Positions 1-7,030 of a DNA stretch of 7,404 nt are shown in pieces; the stretch's first letter is position 1; each line of letters opens with the position of its first letter. Origin of the DNA: an uncultured Bacteroidales bacterium (GTDB taxonomy: Bacteria; Bacteroidota; Bacteroidia; Bacteroidales; UBA932). Below the pieces are notes generated by a model. It did no database searches. It saw nothing but the letters and a program-made list of their open reading frames with translations, and was not told the origin of the DNA. The stretch lies in assembly GCA_927798505.1 (NCBI GenBank), contig CAKMNE010000072.1:1-7404 (forward strand). The letters are read 5' to 3'. Made by a program: the position numbers and the translations under genes.

Positions 1-131
1 ATCCGGGAAAAGATCTCGTAATCAAGGCTGGCACCAAGATCAGGATTCCTAAATCAACCTGCGAGTCTATCATAGAGAAGGTGGAATCGGTATGCGCCGA
101 GAATCTTCCTCATATTGTAAAGCTCAAATAA
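1..131 (+). CDS. 3' end of an unrecognised protein (42 residues, partial)
   Basis: The only open plus-strand frame at the left edge has its first full codon at position 3 and ends at TAA 129-131, giving 42 residues (starting PGKDLVIKAG, ending ENLPHIVKLK). The tail is basic, with a predicted amphipathic helix around CESIIEKVESVCAEN, and has no membrane segment or motif I can assign. It looks like a real C-terminus rather than a chance frame because the other two forward frames stop by base 51 and a terminator-like hairpin coincides with its stop codon. The family cannot be named; the rest of the gene lies to the left of the window. Confidence 0.55.
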   Translation, partial: PGKDLVIKAGTKIRIPKSTCESIIEKVESVCAENLPHIVKLK

Positions 132-145
132 ATTTTTGAGTTTTT
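119..145 (+). terminator. Terminator-like hairpin spanning the stop codon of the left-edge gene
   Basis: CTCAAA (123-128) pairs perfectly with TTTGAG (135-140) around a 6-base loop that contains the TAA stop. The helix can extend outward through a G-U pair and A-T pairs into a run of five T (141-145). The stem is AT-rich and so weak, but the hairpin plus T-run order is that of an intrinsic terminator for the plus-strand gene. Confidence 0.45.
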
Positions 146-281
146 CAACCCTCATTCCAGCGCACTCAGAGGCATATGGGCGTGGAAGGTGATTTTGCAC
201 AACTGCAAAGGGAACGTATTACGTCATCAAAGGACGCATGCATATTAGCCGATTGTATATTGCCACCGAAAATTGAATATT

Positions 282-962
282 TTATCCCAAATACAGAATA
301 GCAGCGGCCAGTGCTGCACAAGGCGGCAATTCAAGGGCGCAGAGGTACAAAAAAGTGCGGATAGGGCCACAATTTGAATTGATGATCTGGGCTTCCCTCA
401 CTGTGGACAGCAGCCAGAACAGGCCGATTTCAACGAGCAATACGATTCTGACCACATCTGTCACCACCTTGAATGCCCCCATAATGCCTACCGTAAGGAC
501 TGCAGTCACAGACAGGACGATAAACAGCGAAAACGCCGCGTTGGTCGCAGCATTCCAGTTGTCCTGAGACACCCTCTTATGCGAAAGGATGCGGGAGATG
601 GCCCACTTCAGCAGCCCGGTGACCGCCAATGCTCCCACGAACTGGAACAGTGGCAGGGGAGTCAGCCCCGCCCAGTCGGCGGCAAGGCAGAAAGGCAGGA
701 ACAGCAGTCCCGCAAGCCTGTTGCGGGTGCGGGAGAACTGCATATTGTATTCCAGCGAAACCAACGGCTTCCACCTCGCGAGTGCCGGCATCAGGGGCTT
801 CCAGATAATGAAGAAGTCCTTGATGTCGCACATAGCCACGAGCAGGCACACCACGCTCAGAATCCCGTTGACAGAGTTGTCCGTCCACGAGAGTTCGGGC
901 GAGGCGGGACTCAGAGCCTCTCTCGAAAGCCAAAGAAGACCGTTTGGAAAATCCTGGAACAT
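282..962 (-). CDS. DUF4271 family integral membrane protein
   Basis: This is a 226-residue protein, close to the usual size of the Bacteroidota DUF4271 family, whose function is unknown. Recognition rests on the charged segment EYNMQFSRTRNRLAG (71-85), the stretch around TVREAQII (187-194) and the C-terminal block TFLYLCALELPP (203-214), which recall conserved parts of that family. Hydrophobic segments lie at roughly 31-53, 84-100, 103-122, 141-165, 170-187 and 204-225, so it should be an inner-membrane protein with about five or six spans. The ATG at 962-960 overlaps by one base the TGA stop of the upstream SUI1-like gene (TGATG), which suggests translational coupling, and it is the last gene of the pgk cluster. 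In other Bacteroidota, DUF4271 is, as I recall, often followed by hemD (uroporphyrinogen-III synthase); no hemD follows here. No enzymatic residues can be pointed to. Confidence 0.82.
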   Translation of the reverse strand: MFQDFPNGLLWLSREALSPASPELSWTDNSVNGILSVVCLLVAMCDIKDFFIIWKPLMPALARWKPLVSLEYNMQFSRTRNRLAGLLFLPFCLAADWAGLTPLPLFQFVGALAVTGLLKWAISRILSHKRVSQDNWNAATNAAFSLFIVLSVTAVLTVGIMGAFKVVTDVVRIVLLVEIGLFWLLSTVREAQIINSNCGPIRTFLYLCALELPPCAALAAAILYLG

Positions 963-1300
963 CAGTTGCCGCGTTTTGCGTTATAGCCCATACCCTTCAG
1001 AAGCTCGGTCACCTTGTCGCGCAGGTCTCCCTGGATGGTGATTTCCCCATCCTTCGCGGTTCCGCCGACCCCGCATTTGACCTTGAGCTGTTTGCCCAGG
1101 GCCGCAAGGTCCTCCTGCGTCCCCACAAAACCCTTCACCAGAGTAACCTGCTTTCCCGCACGTCCGCTCCGGTCAATGCTCACAATAAGCCTCTGCTTCG
1201 AAGGCTCGAGGGTCTGTGGCTCCGGCTCCTCTTCAGTTATAAACTGAAAATTGGGGTTGGTCGAATAGACCATCCCCAAACGTTTTTTCCAATCGTTCAA
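962..1300 (-). CDS. SUI1/eIF1-like translation factor (YciH family), probable TTG start
   Basis: The protein has the SUI1 fold signatures in order: DRSGRAGKQVTLVKGF (43-58), then KCGVGGTAKDGEITIQGD (75-92) and a C-terminal helix (DKVTELLKGMGY). Eukaryotic eIF1 governs start-codon fidelity on the small ribosomal subunit; the role of bacterial YciH-type homologues is less certain, and some reports link them to translation under stress. The frame stays open to an ATG at 1411, but that would put 37 extra residues inside pgk with no family resemblance. The family usually begins close to an NDWK-RL-VYSTNP block, so I chose the TTG at 1300-1298, giving 112 residues and a 13-bp gap after the pgk stop. 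The first internal ATG (1273) would remove part of that block. An acidic linker (TEEEPEPQTLEP) joins the block to the domain. It lies between pgk and DUF4271 in an apparent operon. The family call is secure; the start is inferred. Confidence 0.85.
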   Translation of the reverse strand: MNDWKKRLGMVYSTNPNFQFITEEEPEPQTLEPSKQRLIVSIDRSGRAGKQVTLVKGFVGTQEDLAALGKQLKVKCGVGGTAKDGEITIQGDLRDKVTELLKGMGYNAKRGN

Positions 1301-1313
1301 TTCTGACAGCGAT

Positions 1314-2582
1314 TTATTTGCGGATTGCGGCAACTCCCGGGAGCACCTTGCCCTCGATAGCCTCGAGCAGGGCACCACCACCGGTAGAGATGTAGCTGAC
1401 CTTGTCCACAAGACCGAACTTGTTCACGCAAGCCACTGAGTCGCCACCACCGATGAGTGAGAAAGCACCCTCTGCGGTAGCCTCTGCAACAGCCTGACCG
1501 ATTGCCTTTGATCCCTCAGCGAAAGCATCGCACTCAAACACTCCTGCAGGGCCGTTCCAAAGAATGGTCTTTGCGCCCTTGATGGCAGCGGCAAATCTCT
1601 CGCGGCTCTGAGGACCGGCGTCCACACCCTCGAATCCCTCAGGTATTGCGTTGGAAGGGCAAACCTTGATTTCAGCTCCGTCCTTGACTGTCATAGTGTC
1701 GAAATCCAGTCCGTTGGTAACCACTGAATCGGTGCAGAGCACGAGCTCCACTCCATTCTTCTTTGCAAGCTCCTCAACTCCGAGAGCAACATCGAGCTTG
1801 TCAAGCTCCACGATGGAAGAACCGATTTCTCCGCCGTGAGCCTTGACGAAGGTGTAGGTCATACCTCCGCAGAGGATCAGCCTGTCCACTTTGCCGAGAA
1901 GGTTCTCGATAATTCCAATCTTTGTGCTGACCTTGGATCCGCCCATGATGGCAACGAAAGGACGCTTGATGTTGGAGAGCACATTGTCAACTGCGTTAAC
2001 CTCCTTCTCCATCAGCAGGCCGAGCATCTTGTCGTCATCTGCGAAGTAGTCGGCGATAACTGCGGTGGAAGCGTGCTTGCGGTGTGCGGTGCCGAAGGCA
2101 TCCATCACGTAGCAGTCAGCATAGGAAGCGAGCTTCTTTGCGAACTCCTTCTGCTTCTCCTTCATCTCCTTCTTGGCAGCCTCGTAGGCAGGGTCTTCCT
2201 TGTCGATTCCGACAGGCTTGCCCTCCTCCTCAGGATAGTAGCGCAGGTTCTCGAGAAGGAGCACCTCGCCCGGCTTGAGGGCTGCAACCTCTGCATCTGC
2301 GTGAGCGCAGTCAGGGGCGAACTTCACCTCAGGAACTCCGAGGGCCTTTGCAACGGCCTCCTTGATCTGGCTGAGGCTCAGCTCAGGCTTAACCTTTCCC
2401 TTAGGTTTGCCCATATGGCTCATGATGATGAGCGCGCCACCCTTCTCGAGAATGAGCTTGAGGGTAGGCACTGCACCGCGGATGCGGGTGTCGTCGGTAA
2501 TCCTTCCATCCTGGATAGGAACGTTGAAGTCAACTCTTACGATGGCCTTCTTGCCAGCGAAGTCGTAGTTTCTGATTTCCAT
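1314..2582 (-). CDS. pgk: Phosphoglycerate kinase
   Basis: This is the cytoplasmic glycolytic enzyme that interconverts 1,3-bisphosphoglycerate + ADP and 3-phosphoglycerate + ATP. The N-terminal substrate domain carries RVDFNVP (16-22, with D18 and N20), R35, SHMGKP (55-60), ENLRYY (111-116) and DAFGTAHR (161-168). The C-terminal nucleotide domain carries [23 protein letters not shown] (from 378) and STGGGA (399-404). All the expected substrate- and nucleotide-binding elements are present, so the enzyme should be active. At 422 residues it is about 30 longer than the E. coli enzyme. The extra length is a lysine/glutamate-rich insertion after ENLRYY (about 117-150), which is normal for the phylum. 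The ATG at 2582 gives a typical N-terminus ([19 protein letters not shown]). It is the first gene of the cluster that continues into the SUI1-like and DUF4271 genes, and it has its own promoter element upstream. Confidence 0.98.
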   Translation of the reverse strand: MEIRNYDFAGKKAIVRVDFNVPIQDGRITDDTRIRGAVPTLKLILEKGGALIIMSHMGKPKGKVKPELSLSQIKEAVAKALGVPEVKFAPDCAHADAEVAALKPGEVLLLENLRYYPEEEGKPVGIDKEDPAYEAAKKEMKEKQKEFAKKLASYADCYVMDAFGTAHRKHASTAVIADYFADDDKMLGLLMEKEVNAVDNVLSNIKRPFVAIMGGSKVSTKIGIIENLLGKVDRLILCGGMTYTFVKAHGGEIGSSIVELDKLDVALGVEELAKKNGVELVLCTDSVVTNGLDFDTMTVKDGAEIKVCPSNAIPEGFEGVDAGPQSRERFAAAIKGAKTILWNGPAGVFECDAFAEGSKAIGQAVAEATAEGAFSLIGGGDSVACVNKFGLVDKVSYISTGGGALLEAIEGKVLPGVAAIRK

Positions 2583-2619
2583 TTCTTATAATAGATTTAG
2601 TTGTTGATTCTAACGGCCG

Positions 2620-2627
2620 CAAATTTA
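2620..2627 (-). promoter_or_regulatory. Bacteroidota -7 promoter element for pgk
   Basis: Read on the minus strand, the octamer is TAAATTTG, an exact match to TAnnTTTG, the element recognised by the primary sigma factor of Bacteroidota. Transcription would start near 2613, giving pgk a leader of about 30 bases. No TTTG (-33) element is found at the usual 19-21 bp spacing. It lies 13 bp from the divergent -7 box of the methyltransferase gene. Confidence 0.6.
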
Positions 2628-2640
2628 GCAAATAATTCAA

Positions 2641-2648
2641 TATCTTTG
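2641..2648 (+). promoter_or_regulatory. Bacteroidota -7 promoter element for the methyltransferase gene
   Basis: TATCTTTG is an exact TAnnTTTG match and ends only seven bases before the ATG at 2656. Because transcripts start a few bases after this element, the mRNA should begin at about 2650-2656, leaving almost no 5' leader. No -33 TTTG is visible at the usual spacing. Confidence 0.6.
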
Positions 2649-2655
2649 CACCGCT

Positions 2656-3582
2656 ATGGTAGAGTACCCTTCAGAAAACTGGCGTGATTACGCCCTCATT
2701 GACAGCGGAAACGGCGAAAAGCTCGAGCGTTTCGGCAGCTACATCATGGCTCGGCCCGAGCCCAAGGCCCTATGGACCCCGTCCCTGAGCCCCGAACAGT
2801 GGGATGCGAAGATGCATACCAGATTCACTCCCGGCGCCGGATTCGGCAAGGCCGGCAAGGAGGACGTCGGTACATGGAGCAAGGCCAAACGCATGGATGA
2901 GCAGTGGAGGATAGTCTATCCCGGTCTTCAGAAGGGCCTTCGCCTGGACCTTCGTCTCGGCCTTACTTCGTTCAAGCACGTAGGCGTCTTCCCAGAGCAG
3001 GCTCCAAACTGGGAGTTCATATTCCGTCAGTGCTCATCGCTTGCGGACAGGGCCAAGGCGGCTTCCGTTCCGGCCCCGAAGGTGCTCAATCTCTTCGCCT
3101 ACACCGGCGGAGCCTCGCTGGCCGCAAGGGCTGCCGGCGCGGACGTAACCCACCTGGACTCTGTGCGGCAGGTGGTCAACTGGGCCCGGGGCAATATGGA
3201 TAACAGCGGTATGGACGGCATACACTGGGTGGTGGAGGATGCTATGAAATTCGCCAAGCGGGAAGAGAGGCGCGGACACCTTTACGACGGCATCATACTT
3301 GACCCTCCGGCCTATGGTCATGGCCCGGACGGGGAGCGCTGGAAGCTGGACGACTGCCTCTTCGAAATGCTCAGTACGGTGAACCATATCCTCAAGCCGA
3401 AGGACAGCTTCCTGGTGCTTAACCTCTATTCCAACGGCTACAGCGCCTTGCTCGGCGAAACAATAGTCAGGGAAGCCTTCGGCCTGAAGGGAGATTACAA
3501 GCTCGAGAGCGGGGAACTTGCCCTGCGCGATGGCTTTGGCAAGAATCTCCCGCTCTCGATAGTGGTAAGGCTAGTCCGTTAA
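2656..3582 (+). CDS. Class I SAM-dependent methyltransferase, RlmI/RlmK-like (probable rRNA methyltransferase)
   Basis: A 308-residue cytoplasmic protein with a Rossmann-type methyltransferase domain in its second half. Motif I is LNLFAYTGG (144-152), the acidic motif II residue is D168 in HLDSVRQVVNWARGN, and motif IV is DPPAYGHG (216-223). This pattern is that of the COG1092 group containing RlmI (23S rRNA m5C1962) and the RlmK half of RlmKL (23S rRNA m7G2069). RlmI itself has about 396 residues and an N-terminal PUA domain; no clear PUA is seen here. Instead the N-terminus carries LIDSGNGEKLERFG and RPEP (33-36), as in a shorter group of homologues. rRNA is therefore the likely substrate class, but the target base cannot be assigned. 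The start at 2656 is supported by that N-terminal block and by a -7 box directly upstream. The gene converges on the DUF2723 gene with overlapping stop codons. Confidence 0.85.
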   Translation: MVEYPSENWRDYALIDSGNGEKLERFGSYIMARPEPKALWTPSLSPEQWDAKMHTRFTPGAGFGKAGKEDVGTWSKAKRMDEQWRIVYPGLQKGLRLDLRLGLTSFKHVGVFPEQAPNWEFIFRQCSSLADRAKAASVPAPKVLNLFAYTGGASLAARAAGADVTHLDSVRQVVNWARGNMDNSGMDGIHWVVEDAMKFAKREERRGHLYDGIILDPPAYGHGPDGERWKLDDCLFEMLSTVNHILKPKDSFLVLNLYSNGYSALLGETIVREAFGLKGDYKLESGELALRDGFGKNLPLSIVVRLVR

Positions 3583-6500
3583 TTATCGGTAAAGCCGAAA
3601 ACGTCTTCAATCTGCTTGTCAATCACGCCCGCCAACTCGGCATTTCCGCCTGCGCGGACTACATCGCTCAGCAGATACAGGTAGCTCAGGCAATCCTCGC
3701 ACTCCGTCTTGGCCCAATCGTAGTACTGCACGTAGAATGCGGCGGACTGAAGCAGTTCCACGGACATCCTTAGCGCCAGATCGTCGGCCTTTTCCTTCTG
3801 TCCGACGGCGTAATAGCTCTGAATCATGGACACTACCATATAGTCATTGGCGGTGAATCCGATAGGAATGGACTCCAGAGGGTAGGCCTGCATCGCCCTT
3901 TCGCACTGCTCAAGCATTTCGAGAGCGCGTTCATTCTGTCCGGCCTTAAGGAAGGCGTTAGCCGCGGTGCAGTGGAGCTGACGCACGGACATCACTCCCA
4001 GATGGGTGTACAGGTTCTGGTAATCCACGAAATAATCGGTGCGTGCGAGATTGTCGAAGCTGTAAACCTCCGTCATCCTGTGGTATAGGGCATCCAGATC
4101 GATCTTGCCCGGTTCCAGGGTGGCAGGCTTGTTGCGTACAGGCACGAACTTGTAGGAATACCCCTCGTACATAAGGTAATCCTTGAGGCCTATATTGATA
4201 TCCCCTCCCATATTCAGCATATTCAGAGGCCTTGACCAATCGTAGTTGTCCAGCAGATCGAGCAGGAACAGCTCCGGCTTGGTGATGTAATCCTTTCCCT
4301 TAGGGATTGTGAGGGTGATGCTCTGCGGAATCTCGTCGGCAAACTCTGCGGAGAGTATGCCGCTGCGCAGCACATTCTCCCTGTTTACAGGGATCACAAT
4401 CTTGCGCGCAGGGAGATAATCCACCTTCCTGCCGCTCTGCAGCTGCACCTTCAGCTGCGGATGGCGCACGATGCGCATCACGTCGTGTATGTTCATCTCC
4501 TGGCCCTCGCGGCTTTCGATGATAGGAATATACTCGTTGGTGCCGTACAGGTACTGGCTCTGAGGCACTGACAGAGGAATAGGGGCGGACTCGTTGACCG
4601 CGTACTTCATCTGGTCAATATACCAGTCTGTGCCGAGCAGGGAAGTGTTCAGTACCCTAACGTCGGTGCGGATTTCCTCCACCTCCTGGGCGTACCAGAG
4701 AGGGAAGGTGTCATTGTCGCCGTGGGTGATCAGATAGCCGTCAGGACCTACGGAGTTGAGGTAGTTGGCGGCAAGCTCCACTGTCGTGCGGCGGTTCGAA
4801 CGGTCGTGGTCATCCCAGTTCTGAGCTCCCATCAGCGCAGGCACAAAGAGACAGGCCACGCTGATTGCGGCCGCAGCCGCGGTGCTGCCCTTGCCCTTCG
4901 TCGCCTTGCCGATCCATTGGTAAATCGCAGCCACCGCAAGGCCTATCCAGACGGAGAAGAAGTAGAATGAGCCTGCATAGGCATAGTCCCTCTCACGCAC
5001 CTGGAAAGGAGGCTGGTTGAGGTAGAGCACTATCGCAATGCCCGTCATAAAGAACATAAGGAAGTTCAGCCAGCAGCCCCTGCGGTCCTTTCCGAACTGG
5101 AAGCAAAGGCCTATGATGCCCAGAATCAGAGGCAGGAAGTAATAATGGTTCTTGCCCTTGTTTTCCCTGAGTACGGCCGGCGCTTCGCTCTGGTCCCCTA
5201 GGCGTGCGTTGTCGATGAACTTGATGCCGCTCTCCCAGTTGCCGTGGAATATGTTTCCCGGTGAAGGCGAATGGATGTCGTTCTGGCGACCCACGAAGTT
5301 CCACATAAAGTATCTCCAGTACATCCAATTCATCTGGTAGTCGAAGAAGAAGGCGAGGTTGGCTCCCATCGTCGGCTTGCGTGTCTGCGAGCCGGCCACC
5401 TTCTTGCCCTTGCCCCGGGTGTAGGCCTCATAGAATTTGGTGTGCTCCTCGCTGGCGTTGCTCCACATGCGCGGGAAGAGCATCTTGCCGCTGCTGTGGT
5501 AGGCTGCATCCGCCGGGCCGTCCACCTTCTTGTACTTGCCGTCCACCGGAGCCCAGTACTTGGTCGTCTTCAGCTCGTACGGCGCGTCATAGTACTGCCC
5601 GTAGATGAGCGGAGTCGTGCCGTACTGCTCGCGCGAGAGGTAGCGCACGAGGGTGAAGGCATTGTCCGGCTGGTATTCGTTGGTAGGAGTCTTCGCGCAG
5701 CTGCGGATGATGTCCACGGTAAATATGGAGAAGCCTATGATGATGACAGTCAGGCAGGTAAGCGTCGTGTTGAGCAGCACCTTGCCTTTCTTCAGGGTCG
5801 CGAACATGCCCCAGATGCAGAGTGCGAGCACCGCAACCAGGAAGAAGGCGGCGCCGCTGTTGTACGGCAGACCCAGCGTGTTCACGAAGAAGAGGTCGAA
5901 GTAGGCGGCCAGCTTAGGGAGCCAAGGTATGATGCCGAACAGAATCACCGCAAGGATGACCACGCCTATGAGGAAGATCTTCACGTATTCCCAGAAGGTG
6001 TAGGCCGGTTTCTGGCGGAAATAGTACATGAACACCAGGGCCGGGATGGCCAGAAGGTTCAGCAGGTGCACTCCTATGCTCAGGCCCATGAGGAAGGCTA
6101 TCAGCACTATCCACCTGTTGGCGTGCGGTTCGTCGGCCTTGTCGTACCACTTGGTCATGGCCCAGAACACCAGCGCAGTGAAGAGGCTGGACATGGCATA
6201 GACCTCGCCCTCCACGGCCGAGAACCAGAAGGTGTCGGAGAAGCAGTAGGCGAGGGACCCCACCAGACCGCTGCCGAAGATGGCAATGGCCGAGCCCGTG
6301 CTGTAGCTCCCGTCCTGAGCTGGCGCGATGAGCCTGCGCACGAACCATACTATAGTAAGGTAGAGGAAGAATATGGTGAACGCCGAGCACAGCGCGCTCA
6401 TGGCGTTGACCAGCACCGCCGCATGGGCACCGTCACCCAGCATGGTGAAGATGCGCGCGAAAAGCTGGAACACAGGGTTTCCCGGCGGGTGCCCCACTTC

Positions 6501-6644
6501 CAGTTTGTATGATGATGCGATAAACTCGCCGCAATCCCAAAAAGAAGCAGACGGCTCGATGGTCAGCAGATAGGTCACTGCCGAAACCACCAGGGCTGCC
6601 GCCGCGGCTATTCTGTTGTACAGATTGAATCTCTTGATGTCCAT
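3579..6644 (-). CDS. DUF2723 / GT117-like multi-pass membrane glycosyltransferase with TPR-like tail
   Basis: This is a 1021-residue protein, normal length for Bacteroidota DUF2723 proteins. The N-terminus has a first membrane span (about 12-29) followed by FWDCGEF (35-41) and GHPPG (51-55); an acidic pair in the first outer loop (here D37/E40) is typical of GT-C glycosyltransferases. About twelve hydrophobic spans follow up to residue ~615, interrupted by a polar loop containing YQPDNAFTLVRYLSREQYG, with a later conserved QVRERDYAYAGSFYFF (from 548). The soluble C-terminal third, expected outside the inner membrane, begins with THGDNDTFPLWYAQE (from 640) and ends in helix pairs resembling TPR repeats (AFLKAGQNERALEMLEQ). 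Human TMEM260, which shares DUF2723, is a protein O-mannosyltransferase (GT117), so lipid-linked sugar transfer to exported proteins is a reasonable inference, not shown. The frame extends 26 codons further to 6722, but I prefer the ATG at 6644: the extension is not family-like, and a -7 box lies within it. Confidence 0.88.
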   Translation of the reverse strand: MDIKRFNLYNRIAAAAALVVSAVTYLLTIEPSASFWDCGEFIASSYKLEVGHPPGNPVFQLFARIFTMLGDGAHAAVLVNAMSALCSAFTIFFLYLTIVWFVRRLIAPAQDGSYSTGSAIAIFGSGLVGSLAYCFSDTFWFSAVEGEVYAMSSLFTALVFWAMTKWYDKADEPHANRWIVLIAFLMGLSIGVHLLNLLAIPALVFMYYFRQKPAYTFWEYVKIFLIGVVILAVILFGIIPWLPKLAAYFDLFFVNTLGLPYNSGAAFFLVAVLALCIWGMFATLKKGKVLLNTTLTCLTVIIIGFSIFTVDIIRSCAKTPTNEYQPDNAFTLVRYLSREQYGTTPLIYGQYYDAPYELKTTKYWAPVDGKYKKVDGPADAAYHSSGKMLFPRMWSNASEEHTKFYEAYTRGKGKKVAGSQTRKPTMGANLAFFFDYQMNWMYWRYFMWNFVGRQNDIHSPSPGNIFHGNWESGIKFIDNARLGDQSEAPAVLRENKGKNHYYFLPLILGIIGLCFQFGKDRRGCWLNFLMFFMTGIAIVLYLNQPPFQVRERDYAYAGSFYFFSVWIGLAVAAIYQWIGKATKGKGSTAAAAAISVACLFVPALMGAQNWDDHDRSNRRTTVELAANYLNSVGPDGYLITHGDNDTFPLWYAQEVEEIRTDVRVLNTSLLGTDWYIDQMKYAVNESAPIPLSVPQSQYLYGTNEYIPIIESREGQEMNIHDVMRIVRHPQLKVQLQSGRKVDYLPARKIVIPVNRENVLRSGILSAEFADEIPQSITLTIPKGKDYITKPELFLLDLLDNYDWSRPLNMLNMGGDINIGLKDYLMYEGYSYKFVPVRNKPATLEPGKIDLDALYHRMTEVYSFDNLARTDYFVDYQNLYTHLGVMSVRQLHCTAANAFLKAGQNERALEMLEQCERAMQAYPLESIPIGFTANDYMVVSMIQSYYAVGQKEKADDLALRMSVELLQSAAFYVQYYDWAKTECEDCLSYLYLLSDVVRAGGNAELAGVIDKQIEDVFGFTDN

Positions 6645-6650
6645 AGTCCA

Positions 6651-6658
6651 CAAAGATA
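6651..6658 (-). promoter_or_regulatory. Bacteroidota -7 promoter element for the DUF2723 gene
   Basis: On the minus strand the octamer is TATCTTTG, identical to the methyltransferase -7 box. It ends six bases before the preferred ATG at 6644-6642, so the transcript should be leaderless or nearly so. This also argues against the longer frame starting at 6722, whose start would lie upstream of the transcript. No TTTG was found at the -33 spacing. Confidence 0.58.
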
Positions 6659-6933
6659 AGCATTTTGCTTGAAGACGCGGAAATATTTCGCCCTTCCCTG
6701 TTTTGCCGCTTCCGGTGGACAAGGTGGCATCACGGTCATAATTCTGATCGCTGTCAATCGAAATTGTCGAACAGTTAGTAAACCTAAAATCGAAGGCGCG
6801 ATTACTTCAAATTCTTAAGATACAATCCACTTCAACTTTTAATTCCAAAGTATTTCTGTGTTGCCGCTTTCTGGTTTCTTGCTGCAAATCTCTGTTTAAA
6901 GCTATTTTAGGGCCAAATTATTCTCGCTTACAG
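6659..6933. other. AT-rich intergenic stretch without a recognisable gene
   Basis: Together with the flanking promoters this forms the 386-bp gap between the divergent DUF2723 and susC-like genes. I find no convincing ORF, tRNA or small RNA. The only structure noted is a short inverted repeat, AATCG (6788-6792) and CGATT (6799-6803) around a 6-base loop, too small to interpret. Given its length it could hold binding sites for a regulator of the susC-like gene. Confidence 0.5.
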
Positions 6934-6964
6934 TTTGGAAAGAGAAAAAATAATTCTAACTTTG
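6934..6964 (+). promoter_or_regulatory. Complete Bacteroidota promoter (-33 TTTG, -7 TAACTTTG) for the susC-like gene
   Basis: TTTG at 6934-6937 is followed by a 19-bp spacer and TAACTTTG at 6957-6964. Both elements and the spacing match the Bacteroidota primary sigma consensus exactly, making this the strongest promoter in the window. Transcription would begin near 6970 and give a leader of about 55-60 bases before the susC-like start. Confidence 0.75.
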
Positions 6965-7030
6965 TTGCCCTTGGACTGTTTTTAGAAATTAATGTAATAA
7001 CAGTTATAGTGTATTGTTAAATTAATGCTT

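Noticed and set aside
194..209. Hairpin TTTGCA-CAAC-TGCAAA as a terminator
   Set aside because: The stem is perfect but only 6 bp, and no T-run follows on either strand. A nearby 11-base palindrome (214-224) is likewise uninterpretable.
176..301. A 41-codon plus-strand ORF between the left-edge gene and DUF4271
   Set aside because: It is short, overlaps the 3' end of the DUF4271 gene, has no promoter element and no recognisable features; it may be chance.
1301..1411. Longer SUI1-like protein starting at the ATG at 1411
   Set aside because: The extra 37 residues lie inside pgk, read as Arg/Ser-rich out-of-frame sequence and do not match the family N-terminus.
1836..2591. A 251-codon plus-strand open frame
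   Set aside because: It is entirely antisense to pgk, which is unambiguous; the Leu-rich translation is the complement of Lys/Glu-rich pgk codons.
5271..6512. A 413-codon plus-strand open frame
   Set aside because: It lies wholly antisense to the DUF2723 gene, encodes low-complexity Arg/His/Glu/Val-rich sequence with no domain, and is explained by the GC-rich codon pattern of the opposite strand.
6645..6722. Longer DUF2723 protein starting at the ATG at 6722
   Set aside because: The extra 26 residues precede a typical short N-terminus and first membrane span, and the -7 promoter box lies inside the extension.
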